Shown here piece by piece: positions 41,245-49,978 of a DNA stretch of 61,839 nt (positions are counted from its first letter, which is position 1; each line of letters opens with the position of its first letter). This DNA comes from Actinomycetota bacterium (GTDB lineage: Bacteria; Actinomycetota; Actinomycetes; Actinomycetales; Microbacteriaceae): positions 1 through 61,839 of the forward strand of contig JAIUOH010000017.1 of assembly GCA_020161315.1 (NCBI GenBank). Reading direction: 5' to 3'. The notes under the pieces were generated by a model. That model was not told where the DNA came from and searched no databases. It saw only the letters and a list, made by a program, of their open reading frames with translations. Position numbers and translations under genes: made by a program.

Positions 41245-42336
41245 TTGAATATTTCAAGCAAGAGGCTGTTCGGCGGCGTCGCCGCTGCTGGCCTGATCGT
41301 TGGCCTCGCGGCATGTGCGCCCGCTCCCGAGAAGGGCGATGGCGGTGCTGAGGGCGCTGCTGACTTCGTTCCCTGCATCGTCTCTGACGCGGGTGGCTTC
41401 GACGACCGTTCGTTCAACCAGCTTTCTTGGGAGGGCGCAAAGAAGGCTGCCGATGAGCTCGGTGTCGAGCTCAAGCAGGCTGAGTCGAACAGCGAGACCG
41501 ACTTCGGACCGAACCTCGAGAGCATGGTCGGTGAGGGCTGCAATGCAGTTGTCTCGGTTGGCTTCGCACTCTCGGCAGCAACCGTCGAGACCGCAAAGGC
41601 AAACCCCGACACCGACTTCATCCTCGTTGATGACGCAGCTGACACCGACTTTGACGGCAAGAAGGACGCCGACAACGTGAAGCCGCTGCTGTACAACACC
41701 GCTGAGGCAGCGTTCCTCGCTGGCTACCTGTCGGCAGGCTACTCGCAGGCTGGCAAGGTCGGCACCTTCGGCGGCATGGAATTCCCGACTGTGACCATCT
41801 TCATGGACGGCTTTGCGCAGGGTGTGAAGCACTACAACGAGGTCAAGGGCACCAACGTTGAGGTTGTGGGCTGGGATACCGCCGCAGCAACCGGTAGCTT
41901 CACCGGCGGCTTCGAGGCAAACCAGGAGGCCAAGTCGGTCGCCCAGAACATTCTCGACCAGGGCGTCGACGTGCTGCTGCCCGTTGGCGGACCGATCTAC
42001 CAGTCGGCATTGCAGGCAATCAAGGAGTCGGGTCGCGACGTTGCACTGATCGGCGTTGACGCTGACCTCTTCAATACCGATGACACCACTCAGGACTTCG
42101 TGCTTACCTCGATCCTGAAGAACATGGATGTTTCGACCTACGAGGCGGTCATGTCGAGCGCGAAGGGCAAGTTCGACCCTGAGGCTTACGTCGGCACGCT
42201 CGACAACGGTGGCGTCGGCATTGCGCCGTTCCACAACTTCGAGTCGAAGGTTGCCCCCGAGCTCGTCAAGGAAGTTGACGCGCTCAAGCAGGAGATCATC
42301 GACGGCAAGGTGAAGGTCACTTCGTACCTGAGCTAA
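41245..42336 (+). CDS. BMP-family nucleoside-binding lipoprotein
   Basis: The 363-residue lipoprotein has a signal peptide ending in the lipobox GLAAC (lipidated Cys24) and then the Med/BMP fold: VSDAGGFDDRSFNQLSWEG is the signature, and GTFGGMEFPTVT and LPVGGPIYQSALQ follow. BMP proteins bind nucleosides outside the membrane for ABC uptake. Translation starts at a TTG with AGGAGGA just upstream. It is first in an operon with an ATPase, two permeases, cytidine deaminase and thymidine phosphorylase, which supports a nucleoside substrate. Confidence 0.92.
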   Translation: MNISSKRLFGGVAAAGLIVGLAACAPAPEKGDGGAEGAADFVPCIVSDAGGFDDRSFNQLSWEGAKKAADELGVELKQAESNSETDFGPNLESMVGEGCNAVVSVGFALSAATVETAKANPDTDFILVDDAADTDFDGKKDADNVKPLLYNTAEAAFLAGYLSAGYSQAGKVGTFGGMEFPTVTIFMDGFAQGVKHYNEVKGTNVEVVGWDTAAATGSFTGGFEANQEAKSVAQNILDQGVDVLLPVGGPIYQSALQAIKESGRDVALIGVDADLFNTDDTTQDFVLTSILKNMDVSTYEAVMSSAKGKFDPEAYVGTLDNGGVGIAPFHNFESKVAPELVKEVDALKQEIIDGKVKVTSYLS

Positions 42337-42350
42337 TCGCTTGAAATTCC

Positions 42351-42390
42351 GAGGGAGCGATCGGTGCAAGCCGGTCGCTCCCTCTTCTTT
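42351..42390 (+). terminator. Partial terminator after the binding-protein gene
   Basis: GAGGGAGCGA and TCGCTCCCTC form a stem (42351-42384) with a GC extension, followed by TTCTTT. Such a hairpin commonly lets the binding protein be made in excess over the downstream transporter subunits. Confidence 0.75.
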
Positions 42391-42443
42391 CGTCTGACAC
42401 TGTGGTTGGGGCTATCAGCACACGCCAACCGCCTTACGACCGC

Positions 42444-42449
42444 TAGGAT
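42444..42449 (+). promoter_or_regulatory. -10 box TAGGAT before the transporter ATPase
   Basis: TAGGAT, seven bases (cgagcac), then ATG at 42457. It may be an internal promoter giving leaderless expression past the upstream hairpin. Confidence 0.45.
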
Positions 42450-42456
42450 CGAGCAC

Positions 42457-43968
42457 ATGAAGCTTGAACTTCGAGGCATTACGAAGCGCTTCGGCGCATT
42501 TACCGCCAACGATCACATTGACCTCATAGTCGAGCCAGGTGAGATCCACTGTTTGCTCGGTGAGAACGGTGCCGGCAAGTCAACCCTGATGAACGTGCTG
42601 TACGGCCTGTACCGTGCAGACGAGGGCGAGATCTTGCTCGATGACCAGGTGCAGCACTTTGAGGGGCCCGGCGATGCAATGGCCGCCGGCGTGGGCATGG
42701 TGCACCAGCACTTCATGCTGATCCCAGTGTTCACCGTTGCTGAGAACGTAATGCTCGGCAACGAGACAACGAAAGCCGGCGGGGTTCTCGACCTCGCCGC
42801 CGCGCGCAAGCGCGTAAAGGAGATTTCTGATCGCTTCGGGTTTCATGTAGACCCCGACGCGATCGTTGAAGACCTGCCGGTCGGTGTACAGCAGCGGGTC
42901 GAAATTATTAAGGCGCTCTCTCGCGATGCAAAGGTGCTCGTGTTTGATGAGCCGACTGCGGTGCTGACGCCACAAGAGACCGACGAACTTATGGCAACCA
43001 TGCGTCAGCTGCGCGATGAGGGCACCTCGATCGTGTTCATTACGCACAAGCTCCGCGAGGTGCGCGAGGTTGCAGACCGCATCACGGTGATTCGCCTCGG
43101 AAAAGTCGTGGGCGAAGCCTCACCAACGGCGAGCAACGAAGAGCTGGCGTCGCTCATGGTGGGGCGTGCGGTTGAGCTCACTGTGCAGAAGAACCCGCCG
43201 CAGCTGGGCGTCGAGGCGCTTGTGGTTGAGCACTTGACCGTCACTGACGCATCGGGCTTGGTGCTCGTTGATGACGTAAGCTTCGAGGTCAAGCGCGGTG
43301 AGGTGCTCGCAATCGCGGGTGTCCAGGGCAACGGTCAGACCGAGCTCACCGAAGCCATCGTTGGTGTGCAGACAGGCATGCGTGGCAGCATCAAATTGAA
43401 CGGCACCGAACTCATCGGCCGTACCGTGCGCGACATTCTCGATGAGGGTGTCGGGTTCGTGCCTGAGGATCGCAGCGTTGACGGCCTCGTGAAAGAGTTC
43501 AGCGTTGCCGAGAACATGATGCTCGATCGCTCACACGGTGAGCCGTTCGTGAAGGCGGGCACACTGCAGCTTGGCGCGCTGACCGAGTTTGCTAAGGGCA
43601 AGATCACCGAGTTTGATATTCGTACCCAGGGGCCGAAGCAGGCTGCCGGTGCGCTTTCTGGTGGCAACCAGCAGAAGGTCGTGATTGCGCGAGAGCTCAG
43701 CCGAGAGCTGCAGCTGTTTGTAGCAGCTCAGCCTACGCGCGGCGTTGACGTGGGTTCGATCGAATTCATTCACCAGCGAGTGATTGAAACCCGTGACTCC
43801 GGGGTGCCCGTCATTTTGATCTCAACAGAACTCGACGAGGTCACCGCCCTTGCCGATCGCATTATGGTGATGTACCGGGGCAAAGTAGTCGGCATCGTGC
43901 CAGGCGACACGTCGCGAGACAAGCTTGGCCTCATGATGGCCGGTATGAACGAGGGAGCAGAGCAATGA
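42457..43968 (+). CDS. Nucleoside ABC transporter ATPase, two nucleotide-binding domains
   Basis: The 503-residue protein joins two ABC domains like RbsA and YufO. The first has GENGAGKS (35-42), a degenerate signature (LPVGVQQR) and FDEPTAVL. The second has a weak Walker A (GVQGNGQT) and a full LSGGNQQK signature, with AAQPTRGVDVGS as Walker B. This asymmetry is normal in the family. It drives uptake with the two permeases that follow. Its end overlaps the first permease gene by four bases (ATGA). Confidence 0.92.
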   Translation: MKLELRGITKRFGAFTANDHIDLIVEPGEIHCLLGENGAGKSTLMNVLYGLYRADEGEILLDDQVQHFEGPGDAMAAGVGMVHQHFMLIPVFTVAENVMLGNETTKAGGVLDLAAARKRVKEISDRFGFHVDPDAIVEDLPVGVQQRVEIIKALSRDAKVLVFDEPTAVLTPQETDELMATMRQLRDEGTSIVFITHKLREVREVADRITVIRLGKVVGEASPTASNEELASLMVGRAVELTVQKNPPQLGVEALVVEHLTVTDASGLVLVDDVSFEVKRGEVLAIAGVQGNGQTELTEAIVGVQTGMRGSIKLNGTELIGRTVRDILDEGVGFVPEDRSVDGLVKEFSVAENMMLDRSHGEPFVKAGTLQLGALTEFAKGKITEFDIRTQGPKQAAGALSGGNQQKVVIARELSRELQLFVAAQPTRGVDVGSIEFIHQRVIETRDSGVPVILISTELDEVTALADRIMVMYRGKVVGIVPGDTSRDKLGLMMAGMNEGAEQ

Positions 43969-45227
43969 GTGACACCGCGACGCAGCAGACTGTGCCCGGT
44001 TCCGCTCCCGGCGGCGCTGAGGCCCCGTCGCGCTGGCGCAAAGCGTTTACGTCGATCACGAGCGGCAACGCGATCATCTCGCTATTTGCGGTGCTCGCGG
44101 CCGTTATCGTTGGCTCGATCATGATCGCGTTCACCGACAAAGATGTGCAGGAGGCGGCTGGATACTTCTTCTCGCGCCCAGGTGACACCCTCGTCGCGAT
44201 CTGGGATTCGGTTTCGGGCGCCTACGTCGCGCTCTTCAAGGGATCGATCTACAACTTCACCGCAGACACCTTTGTGAAGGGCATTCGCCCGCTCACCGAG
44301 ACCCTGAAGTTTGCCACGCCGCTGATCGCTGCGGGGCTTGGTGTCGGCCTCGCGTTCCGCGCAGGCATGTTCAACATTGGTGGACAGGGCCAGATCTTGA
44401 TGGCCGCCGCGGCCGCTGGCTGGGTGGGCACGACAATGTCGATGCCTTGGCCTCTGCACATGATCGTCGGCATCATCGCGGGTATGGCTGCCGCAGCAAT
44501 CTGGGCGGGCATCGCAGGCTTCTTGAAAGCCCGCACGGGCGCCCACGAGGTGATCGTGACGATCATGCTCAACCACATTGCTGTCTACTTGCTCGCGTGG
44601 ATGCTCGCGACGCAGGGCGTCTTGCAGGCTCCCGGTTCGAAGAACCCGAAGACCGCAGCCATGGCCGAGTCGGCGATCATGCCGCAGATTCTTGGCCCGC
44701 AGTTCAAACTGCACCTTGGGCTACTGCTGGCTCTGATCGCGGTTGCATTCTCGTGGTGGCTGCTCGAGCGATCGAGCCTCGGCTTCCGCTTCCGCGCAGT
44801 GGGTCTGAACCCGAGCGCAGCAAAGGTCGCCGGTATCAACGTCGGGCGCACCTACTTCGTCGCGATGGTGATTGCCGGTGCGCTCGTCGGTATCGCGGGC
44901 GTGAGCCAGGTGCAGGGCACCGTGACCTCAGGCTTCGGTGGCGACATCGACGCGGGCATTGGCTTCGATGCGATTACCGTCGCGCTGCTCGGCCGCTCAT
45001 CGCCGCTCGGCATCCTTGCCGCTGGCCTGCTCTTCGGTGCGTTTAAGGCAGGCGGCTTCGCGATGCAGGCATCGCAGGGAGTGCCGGTCGAGATTGTGCT
45101 CGTCGTGCAGTCGCTCATCGTGCTGTTCATCGCGGCTCCACCGCTCGTGCGTGCAATGTTTGGCCTGCCAGACCCCGAGCGTAAGGCCCGAAAGCAACGT
45201 CGTCAGAAGAAGGGGGTGTCGGCATGA
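43965..45227 (+). CDS. Nucleoside ABC transporter permease 1
   Basis: The 420-residue membrane protein is of the BPD_transp_2 (branched-chain/ribose) type: TLKFATPLIAAGLGVGLAFRAGMFNIGGQGQ and GRTYFVAMVIAGALVGIAGV, with about ten membrane helices. NIGGQGQ is the signature of the BMP-linked permeases. A long N-terminal cytoplasmic segment and helix come before the core. ATGA overlaps join it to the ATPase and the second permease, so all three are translationally coupled. Confidence 0.92.
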   Translation: MSDTATQQTVPGSAPGGAEAPSRWRKAFTSITSGNAIISLFAVLAAVIVGSIMIAFTDKDVQEAAGYFFSRPGDTLVAIWDSVSGAYVALFKGSIYNFTADTFVKGIRPLTETLKFATPLIAAGLGVGLAFRAGMFNIGGQGQILMAAAAAGWVGTTMSMPWPLHMIVGIIAGMAAAAIWAGIAGFLKARTGAHEVIVTIMLNHIAVYLLAWMLATQGVLQAPGSKNPKTAAMAESAIMPQILGPQFKLHLGLLLALIAVAFSWWLLERSSLGFRFRAVGLNPSAAKVAGINVGRTYFVAMVIAGALVGIAGVSQVQGTVTSGFGGDIDAGIGFDAITVALLGRSSPLGILAAGLLFGAFKAGGFAMQASQGVPVEIVLVVQSLIVLFIAAPPLVRAMFGLPDPERKARKQRRQKKGVSA

Positions 45228-46513
45228 GCGCCGCAACCGTTCCCGCCGCTGAACACCTCGTGAGCGACGACCTTCGCCGCGTCGCAGTGAAATCGTGGAA
45301 GGCACCGATGATCTTCGGTATCTTCGCGGTGCTCTTTACTCTGCTGCCGCTGCTCGGCCCCCGCGCGGGCGTAACTACCTTCCGGCTTGCCGCCGGCCAC
45401 GAACTCTTCGCGCTGCCTGATTTCGTAGTGCCGGCCACGGCGACAGCCTGGGGCGCGGCAATCGTGTTGCTGCTCTGCGCAGCCTTCTCTGCCTATCTCA
45501 CTTCGGCAGGCCGCAAGAATCCTCTCTGGCTCACCATTCTGTATGTGGTCGCGCTGCTCGTCGGCTTCCTTGCATGGGCAGCTGCCGGCGGCACGATTCC
45601 AATGATCGGTCTGCTGGGTGGCGCGCTCGCGCTGGCCACGCCGCTCGTGTACGGCGCACTCGGCGGTGTAATCGGTGAGCGCGTAGGCGTCGTAAACATC
45701 GCGATCGAGGCGCAGCTGCTCGCGGGCGCGTTCTGCGCCGCGGTTGTAGGCTCACTCACTCACAGCCCCTGGGCTGGCCTGGTGGCCGCAATGGTTGCGG
45801 GCGTACTGGTTTCGCTGATCCTCGGCGTATTCGCGATCACCTACTTCGTTGACCAGGTAATCGTCGGTGTCGTGCTCAACGTGCTGGTGATCGGTGTCAC
45901 CACCTTCCTCTTCAGCAAGGTGCTCGCGCCGAACCAAGCGACACTGAACTCGCCCGAGCCGTTCAAGGCGTTTGCGATTCCGGGGCTCAGCGAGATTCCA
46001 ATCATCGGGCCGGTGTTCTTTAGGCAGACCGTCATCGTCTACCTCATGTACATCATGGTGTTCGGAGTCTGGTTCGCGATGTACCGCACTCGCTGGGGCC
46101 TGCGCCTACGCGCTGTGGGCGAACACCCGCAGGCGGCAGACACCGTGGGCATCAAGGTTGCGCGCACCAGGTACCTGAACCTGATGCTCGCCGGCGCGAT
46201 CGCTGGCATGGGCGGCGCGTTCTTCACGCTCGCATCGGTGCCCTCGTTCAACCGAGAGATGACCGCCGGTGCTGGCTTCATCGCGCTGGCCGCCGTGATC
46301 TTTGGCAAGTGGGATCCGATCAAGGCGACCCTCGCAGCGCTGCTCTTTGGCTTCGCTACAAACCTGCAGGGGGTACTTTCGGTGATTGGTTCGCCGGTGC
46401 CGAGCCAGTTCATGCTGATGTTGCCCTATATCGTGACGATCTTCGCGGTGGCGGGTCTTGTTGGCCGCTCCCGCGGGCCAGCCGCCGCGGGCAAGCCGTA
46501 CATCAAGTCTTAA
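45224..46513 (+). CDS. Nucleoside ABC transporter permease 2
   Basis: The 429-residue permease pairs with the preceding one. It has extra N-terminal helices (TM at about 25-45 and 65-90) before the core, where GVVNIAIEAQLLAGAFCAAVVG is the standard BMP-permease motif and GLRLRAVGEHPQAADTVGI the cytoplasmic loop for the ATPase. It starts in a four-base overlap with permease 1. The cytidine deaminase gene follows after 30 bases. Confidence 0.92.
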   Translation: MSAATVPAAEHLVSDDLRRVAVKSWKAPMIFGIFAVLFTLLPLLGPRAGVTTFRLAAGHELFALPDFVVPATATAWGAAIVLLLCAAFSAYLTSAGRKNPLWLTILYVVALLVGFLAWAAAGGTIPMIGLLGGALALATPLVYGALGGVIGERVGVVNIAIEAQLLAGAFCAAVVGSLTHSPWAGLVAAMVAGVLVSLILGVFAITYFVDQVIVGVVLNVLVIGVTTFLFSKVLAPNQATLNSPEPFKAFAIPGLSEIPIIGPVFFRQTVIVYLMYIMVFGVWFAMYRTRWGLRLRAVGEHPQAADTVGIKVARTRYLNLMLAGAIAGMGGAFFTLASVPSFNREMTAGAGFIALAAVIFGKWDPIKATLAALLFGFATNLQGVLSVIGSPVPSQFMLMLPYIVTIFAVAGLVGRSRGPAAAGKPYIKS

Positions 46514-46543
46514 GTCGACCTAGTCGTCATTCTGGGGAACAAT

Positions 46544-46960
46544 ATGTCAAATCAGCAGATCGATTGGGAGTCGATTCGGCAAGCAGCGATTGCTGCGCTG
46601 GATCACGCCTACGTGCCCTACTCGAACTACCCGGTGGGCGCCGCAGCACTCGTAGATGACGGCCGAATTGTGAGCGGCTGCAACGTAGAGAACGCATCGT
46701 ATGGGGTGACGCTCTGTGCTGAGTGCACCATGGTCGCCGACCTCTGTATGGGAGGCGGCGGCAAGCTCGTAGCGTTTGTCTGCGTCAACCGCGACGCCGA
46801 GACCATCATGCCGTGCGGTCGCTGCCGCCAGCTGCTGTATGAACACTCAGCTGAGGGCATGATCCTCGACACTGTATCTGGCCTGCGCACGATCGATCAG
46901 GTGCTGCCCGACGCGTTCGGCCCGCGCGACCTTGAGGCTGTCGCCTCGTCAAAGAACTAA
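46544..46960 (+). CDS. cdd: Cytidine deaminase
   Basis: The 138-residue enzyme converts cytidine and deoxycytidine to uridine and deoxyuridine. NVENASYGVTLCAECTMVAD contains the zinc Cys and the catalytic Glu region (CAE), and MPCGRCRQLLYE supplies the PCxxC zinc ligands. This is the short tetrameric class. GGGGAA lies before the ATG. In this operon it prepares cytidine taken up by the transporter for the next enzyme. Confidence 0.95.
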   Translation: MSNQQIDWESIRQAAIAALDHAYVPYSNYPVGAAALVDDGRIVSGCNVENASYGVTLCAECTMVADLCMGGGGKLVAFVCVNRDAETIMPCGRCRQLLYEHSAEGMILDTVSGLRTIDQVLPDAFGPRDLEAVASSKN

Positions 46961-46970
46961 AGGAAATCTC

Positions 46971-48269
46971 ATGAGTGTGGAGCCGTTCGACGCAGTCGAC
47001 GTCATTCGAATCAAGCGCGACGGTGGGGCAGTGACCGAGCCGGCGCTGCGCTGGATGATCGACGCGTACACGCGCGGCTATGTGAGCGACGCTCAGATGG
47101 CGTCGTTTGCGATGGCGGTGTTCCAACGAGGTATGCAGCGCGACGAAATTCGCGTGATGACCGATGCGATGATCGCATCGGGTGAGCGCATGAGCTTCGC
47201 GAACCTCGGCAAGCGCACCGTTGATAAGCACTCGACCGGTGGCGTGGGCGATAAGATCACACTGCCGCTCGCGCCCCTCGTCGCCGCGTTTGGCGTTGCC
47301 GTGCCGCAGCTCTCTGGCCGCGGCCTCGGGCACACCGGGGGCACGCTCGACAAGCTCGAGTCGATCCCTGGCTGGCGTGCATCGCTCTCAAACGAAGAGA
47401 TGTTTGCGCAGATGGCGGGTGATGTGGGCGCGGTGATCTGTGCCGCGGGCAGCGGCCTCGCGCCGGCCGACAAGAAGCTCTACGCGCTTCGCGACGTGAC
47501 CGGGACCGTCGATACGATCCCGCTAATCGCCTCAAGCATCATGTCGAAGAAGATTGCCGAGGGCACCGACGCACTCGTGCTCGACGTGAAGTTTGGCTCG
47601 GGTGCATTCATGACCGACGTCGAGGCCGCGCGCGAGCTCGCACGTACTATGGTGGCGCTTGGCAACGACTCGGGCGTCGCGACTACCGCACTGCTCACCA
47701 ACATGAACGTGCCTCTCGGTCTTGCGATCGGCAACGCCAACGAAGTGCGCGAGTCGGTCGAGACGCTCGCTGGCGGCGGCCCCGCCGACGTGCGCGAACT
47801 GACCGTGGCGCTTGCGCGCGAGATGCTGGCGCTCGCCGGGCAGCCTGACGCGGACGTTGAGTCGGCGCTCGATGACGGGCGCGCGATGGACGCGTGGCGC
47901 CGCATGATCTCAGCGCAGGGCGGAGACCCCGACGCGGCGCTGCCGGTCGCGCGTGAGACGCACACCGTCGTTGCTGCGACCTCTGGTGTGATTACCCGCA
48001 TGGAGGCCCTGCCGTTTGGCATCGGCGCATGGCGGCTGGGTGCCGGCCGCGCTCGCGCCGAAGACCCGGTGATCTTCGCAGCGGGCATCGACCTGCACGC
48101 GAAGCCCGGCGACACGGTGAAGGCGGGCGACCCGCTTTTCACGCTGTCTGCTGATGACGCGGCACGCTTCGATCGCGCGCTCGATGCCGTTGAGGGCGCC
48201 TGGTCGATCGAAGAGGGTGGCGTCGCCGAGACCGGCGGACCGCTCGTGCTCGAAAAGATCACCGCGTAG
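46971..48269 (+). CDS. deoA: Thymidine phosphorylase
   Basis: The 432-residue enzyme splits thymidine and deoxyuridine into base and deoxyribose-1-phosphate. KHSTGGVGDK (phosphate and substrate), SGRGLGHTGGTLDKLE (family signature), SSIMSKKIAEG and LDVKFGSGAFM are all present. AAGGAAA lies six bases before the ATG at 46971. Deoxyribose-1-phosphate needs a phosphopentomutase to reach deoC; no such gene is in this window. It is the last gene of the operon. Confidence 0.95.
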   Translation: MSVEPFDAVDVIRIKRDGGAVTEPALRWMIDAYTRGYVSDAQMASFAMAVFQRGMQRDEIRVMTDAMIASGERMSFANLGKRTVDKHSTGGVGDKITLPLAPLVAAFGVAVPQLSGRGLGHTGGTLDKLESIPGWRASLSNEEMFAQMAGDVGAVICAAGSGLAPADKKLYALRDVTGTVDTIPLIASSIMSKKIAEGTDALVLDVKFGSGAFMTDVEAARELARTMVALGNDSGVATTALLTNMNVPLGLAIGNANEVRESVETLAGGGPADVRELTVALAREMLALAGQPDADVESALDDGRAMDAWRRMISAQGGDPDAALPVARETHTVVAATSGVITRMEALPFGIGAWRLGAGRARAEDPVIFAAGIDLHAKPGDTVKAGDPLFTLSADDAARFDRALDAVEGAWSIEEGGVAETGGPLVLEKITA

Positions 48270-48384
48270 GCGGGGCAGCAGCCACGGGGTTTTAGATCGC
48301 GAGCAGGTCCATCCGCTCGCTGCGCTCGCTCCCGCCAGACCCGGCCATGCGCACGATCCAAGACCTCACGCCCGCGAAGAATGC

Positions 48385-49863
48385 CTAAGCACCCTCTGTG
48401 GGGGCGTGCGCACTCAAGAACTCGTACATCTCGGTGTCGTCGACGCCAGGAAACGAGCCGGTTGGCAGCGGAGAGAGTACGTGCGCGTGCATGCGGGCGC
48501 TCGGCCAAGCCTTGCCCTGCCAGCGTTCGAGAAGCCCCTCGCTGGGGGTCTGGCAGCATGCCGGGTCGGGGCAGGTTGAGTGCGTGCGCGCCGAGGTGTC
48601 TCGGCCTCTAAACCACTTTGAGTCATCGAACGGAACACCACACGCAATTGAGAATGCGCCCTGGGTGATGTCGCCAATTTGCACGGTCGACCAGTACGTG
48701 CCGTTGGGAGTGTCGGTGTACTGATAGAACTCACTCGTGCGGTTGGTGCGATCGAACGCGGTGCGGCCGGCCCACTTGCGGCACACGACTTGGCCCTCGA
48801 TGCCGCCCGTGGCGTCGGTAGGAAGTGGCAGCCCGTCATTTTCGTACCCCCTGGTGATGACGCCCGCGGAGTCGAGACGATAGTGGTGCACGTTCAGATC
48901 GAGGTGACGCGTCGCCAGGTTGGTGAAGCGGTGAGCCGCTGCCTCGTGCGTGACGCCGAACGCGTCGCGCAGGTCTTCGATTGCGAGATTGCGTTCTTTC
49001 TTGGCTGCGCCGAGAAACTCTGCCGTGCGCGTCTCTGGCATGAGACAGGCTGCTGCGAAGTAGTTGATTTGCAGGCGCTGCTCGAGAAACTCGGCGTAGC
49101 TTGAGGGCTCTTCGTGGCTGAGCACACGGTGGGCCATTGCCTGCAACGCCAGCGAGCGAAGCCCGTGCCCGCCAGGGATCGATGCTGGCGGTAGGTAGAT
49201 GCGCCCGTTCTCAAGGTCGGTGATGCTGCGGGTATTGGCAGGCAGGTCATCGACAAAGATCAGCGTAAAACCGAGCTTCTCTGCGAGCACCGCGACGTCT
49301 CGGTGCGTGAGCGCGCTCGTGGTTGTGTGGCCGAGGCCTCGCATGAGATCTTCGGCGATTCGCTCAATCTCTGGCAGATAATTGCCGCACTCGCGCATCT
49401 TGAGTCGAATCTCGGTGTTTGCTCGACGAGCCTCTTCCGGTGTCGCCGCGGCAGCGAGCGATCTGCGGGCAAGCTCGCGGTGCAGGCCGACGAGCGACTC
49501 GAGGGCTTCGTCGCTGAGGGTCTTTGGGGTGCGTACGTGGGGCAGCTTGAGTTGCAGGTAAGCGGGGGAGTGCTGCACTCGTTCCAGCTCAAGTTCCATC
49601 GCGCTGCGGGCGTCTGGTGCCTCCTGGCGAAGCAACTCGGCTGGGTCAATGCCGAGTTCGCTCGCGATCGACTGCAGCAGGGAGAGGCGGGGTTCGCGTT
49701 TGCCGTTCTCGATGAGCGAGAGCTGGCTGCCCACCACCCCGACGCGATCTCCGAGTGCATCGAGGGTGAGTCCCGCCTGCGTGCGAAAGTGCTTGATGCG
49801 CTTTCCCAGCAGCATTCTGTGCAGTGAGCTGTCGGCGATGCCTGTCTTCGTTGTGGGGCTCAT
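48385..49863 (-). CDS. ramB: RamB-like regulator (XRE helix-turn-helix, ImmA/IrrE-like, DUF2083)
   Basis: The 492-residue protein has an XRE helix-turn-helix (LGKRIKHFRTQAGLTLDALGDRVGVVGSQLSLIENGKREP), an ImmA/IrrE-like middle with a degenerate metal site (AHRVLSHE rather than HExxH), and the short-chain fatty-acyl regulator C-terminal domain with conserved Cys and a CPDPACCQ motif. RamB of corynebacteria controls acetate and gluconeogenic genes. Divergence from pckG, with RamB-like sequence between them, fits such a role. A TATAGT box lies six bases before the ATG. Confidence 0.87.
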   Translation of the reverse strand: MSPTTKTGIADSSLHRMLLGKRIKHFRTQAGLTLDALGDRVGVVGSQLSLIENGKREPRLSLLQSIASELGIDPAELLRQEAPDARSAMELELERVQHSPAYLQLKLPHVRTPKTLSDEALESLVGLHRELARRSLAAAATPEEARRANTEIRLKMRECGNYLPEIERIAEDLMRGLGHTTTSALTHRDVAVLAEKLGFTLIFVDDLPANTRSITDLENGRIYLPPASIPGGHGLRSLALQAMAHRVLSHEEPSSYAEFLEQRLQINYFAAACLMPETRTAEFLGAAKKERNLAIEDLRDAFGVTHEAAAHRFTNLATRHLDLNVHHYRLDSAGVITRGYENDGLPLPTDATGGIEGQVVCRKWAGRTAFDRTNRTSEFYQYTDTPNGTYWSTVQIGDITQGAFSIACGVPFDDSKWFRGRDTSARTHSTCPDPACCQTPSEGLLERWQGKAWPSARMHAHVLSPLPTGSFPGVDDTEMYEFLSAHAPTEGA

Positions 49864-49869
49864 ATATTG

Positions 49870-49875
49870 ACTATA
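49870..49875 (-). promoter_or_regulatory. -10 box TATAGT for the RamB-like gene
   Basis: TATAGT, six bases (caatat), then ATG at 49863 on the minus strand. Confidence 0.6.
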
Positions 49876-49912
49876 TGGCAAGAATTGAATTTCTTTACAT
49901 GGCAACTTTGCG
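49875..49912. promoter_or_regulatory. Candidate RamB-type sites between ramB and pckG
   Basis: ATGGCAA occurs at 49875-49881 and 49899-49905, and AACTTTGCG at 49904-49912 resembles the corynebacterial RamB motif (AACTTTGC). The first copy touches the ramB -10 box, consistent with autoregulation. Confidence 0.5.
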
Positions 49913-49978
49913 TATTTGTCATCTAATGTTCACCGAGAATGGTGGTAATCCAACTTTTTACTAAGGAGAAGCGAACGC

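Noticed and set aside
41254-42369. 371-residue frame opposite the BMP lipoprotein gene
   Set aside because: The plus strand has a signal peptide, lipobox and family motifs; the reverse frame has none.
48270-48384. Short peptide frame between deoA and ramB (MRTIQDLTPAKNA)
   Set aside because: Thirteen codons without a ribosome-binding site, running into the convergent stop; no support as a gene.
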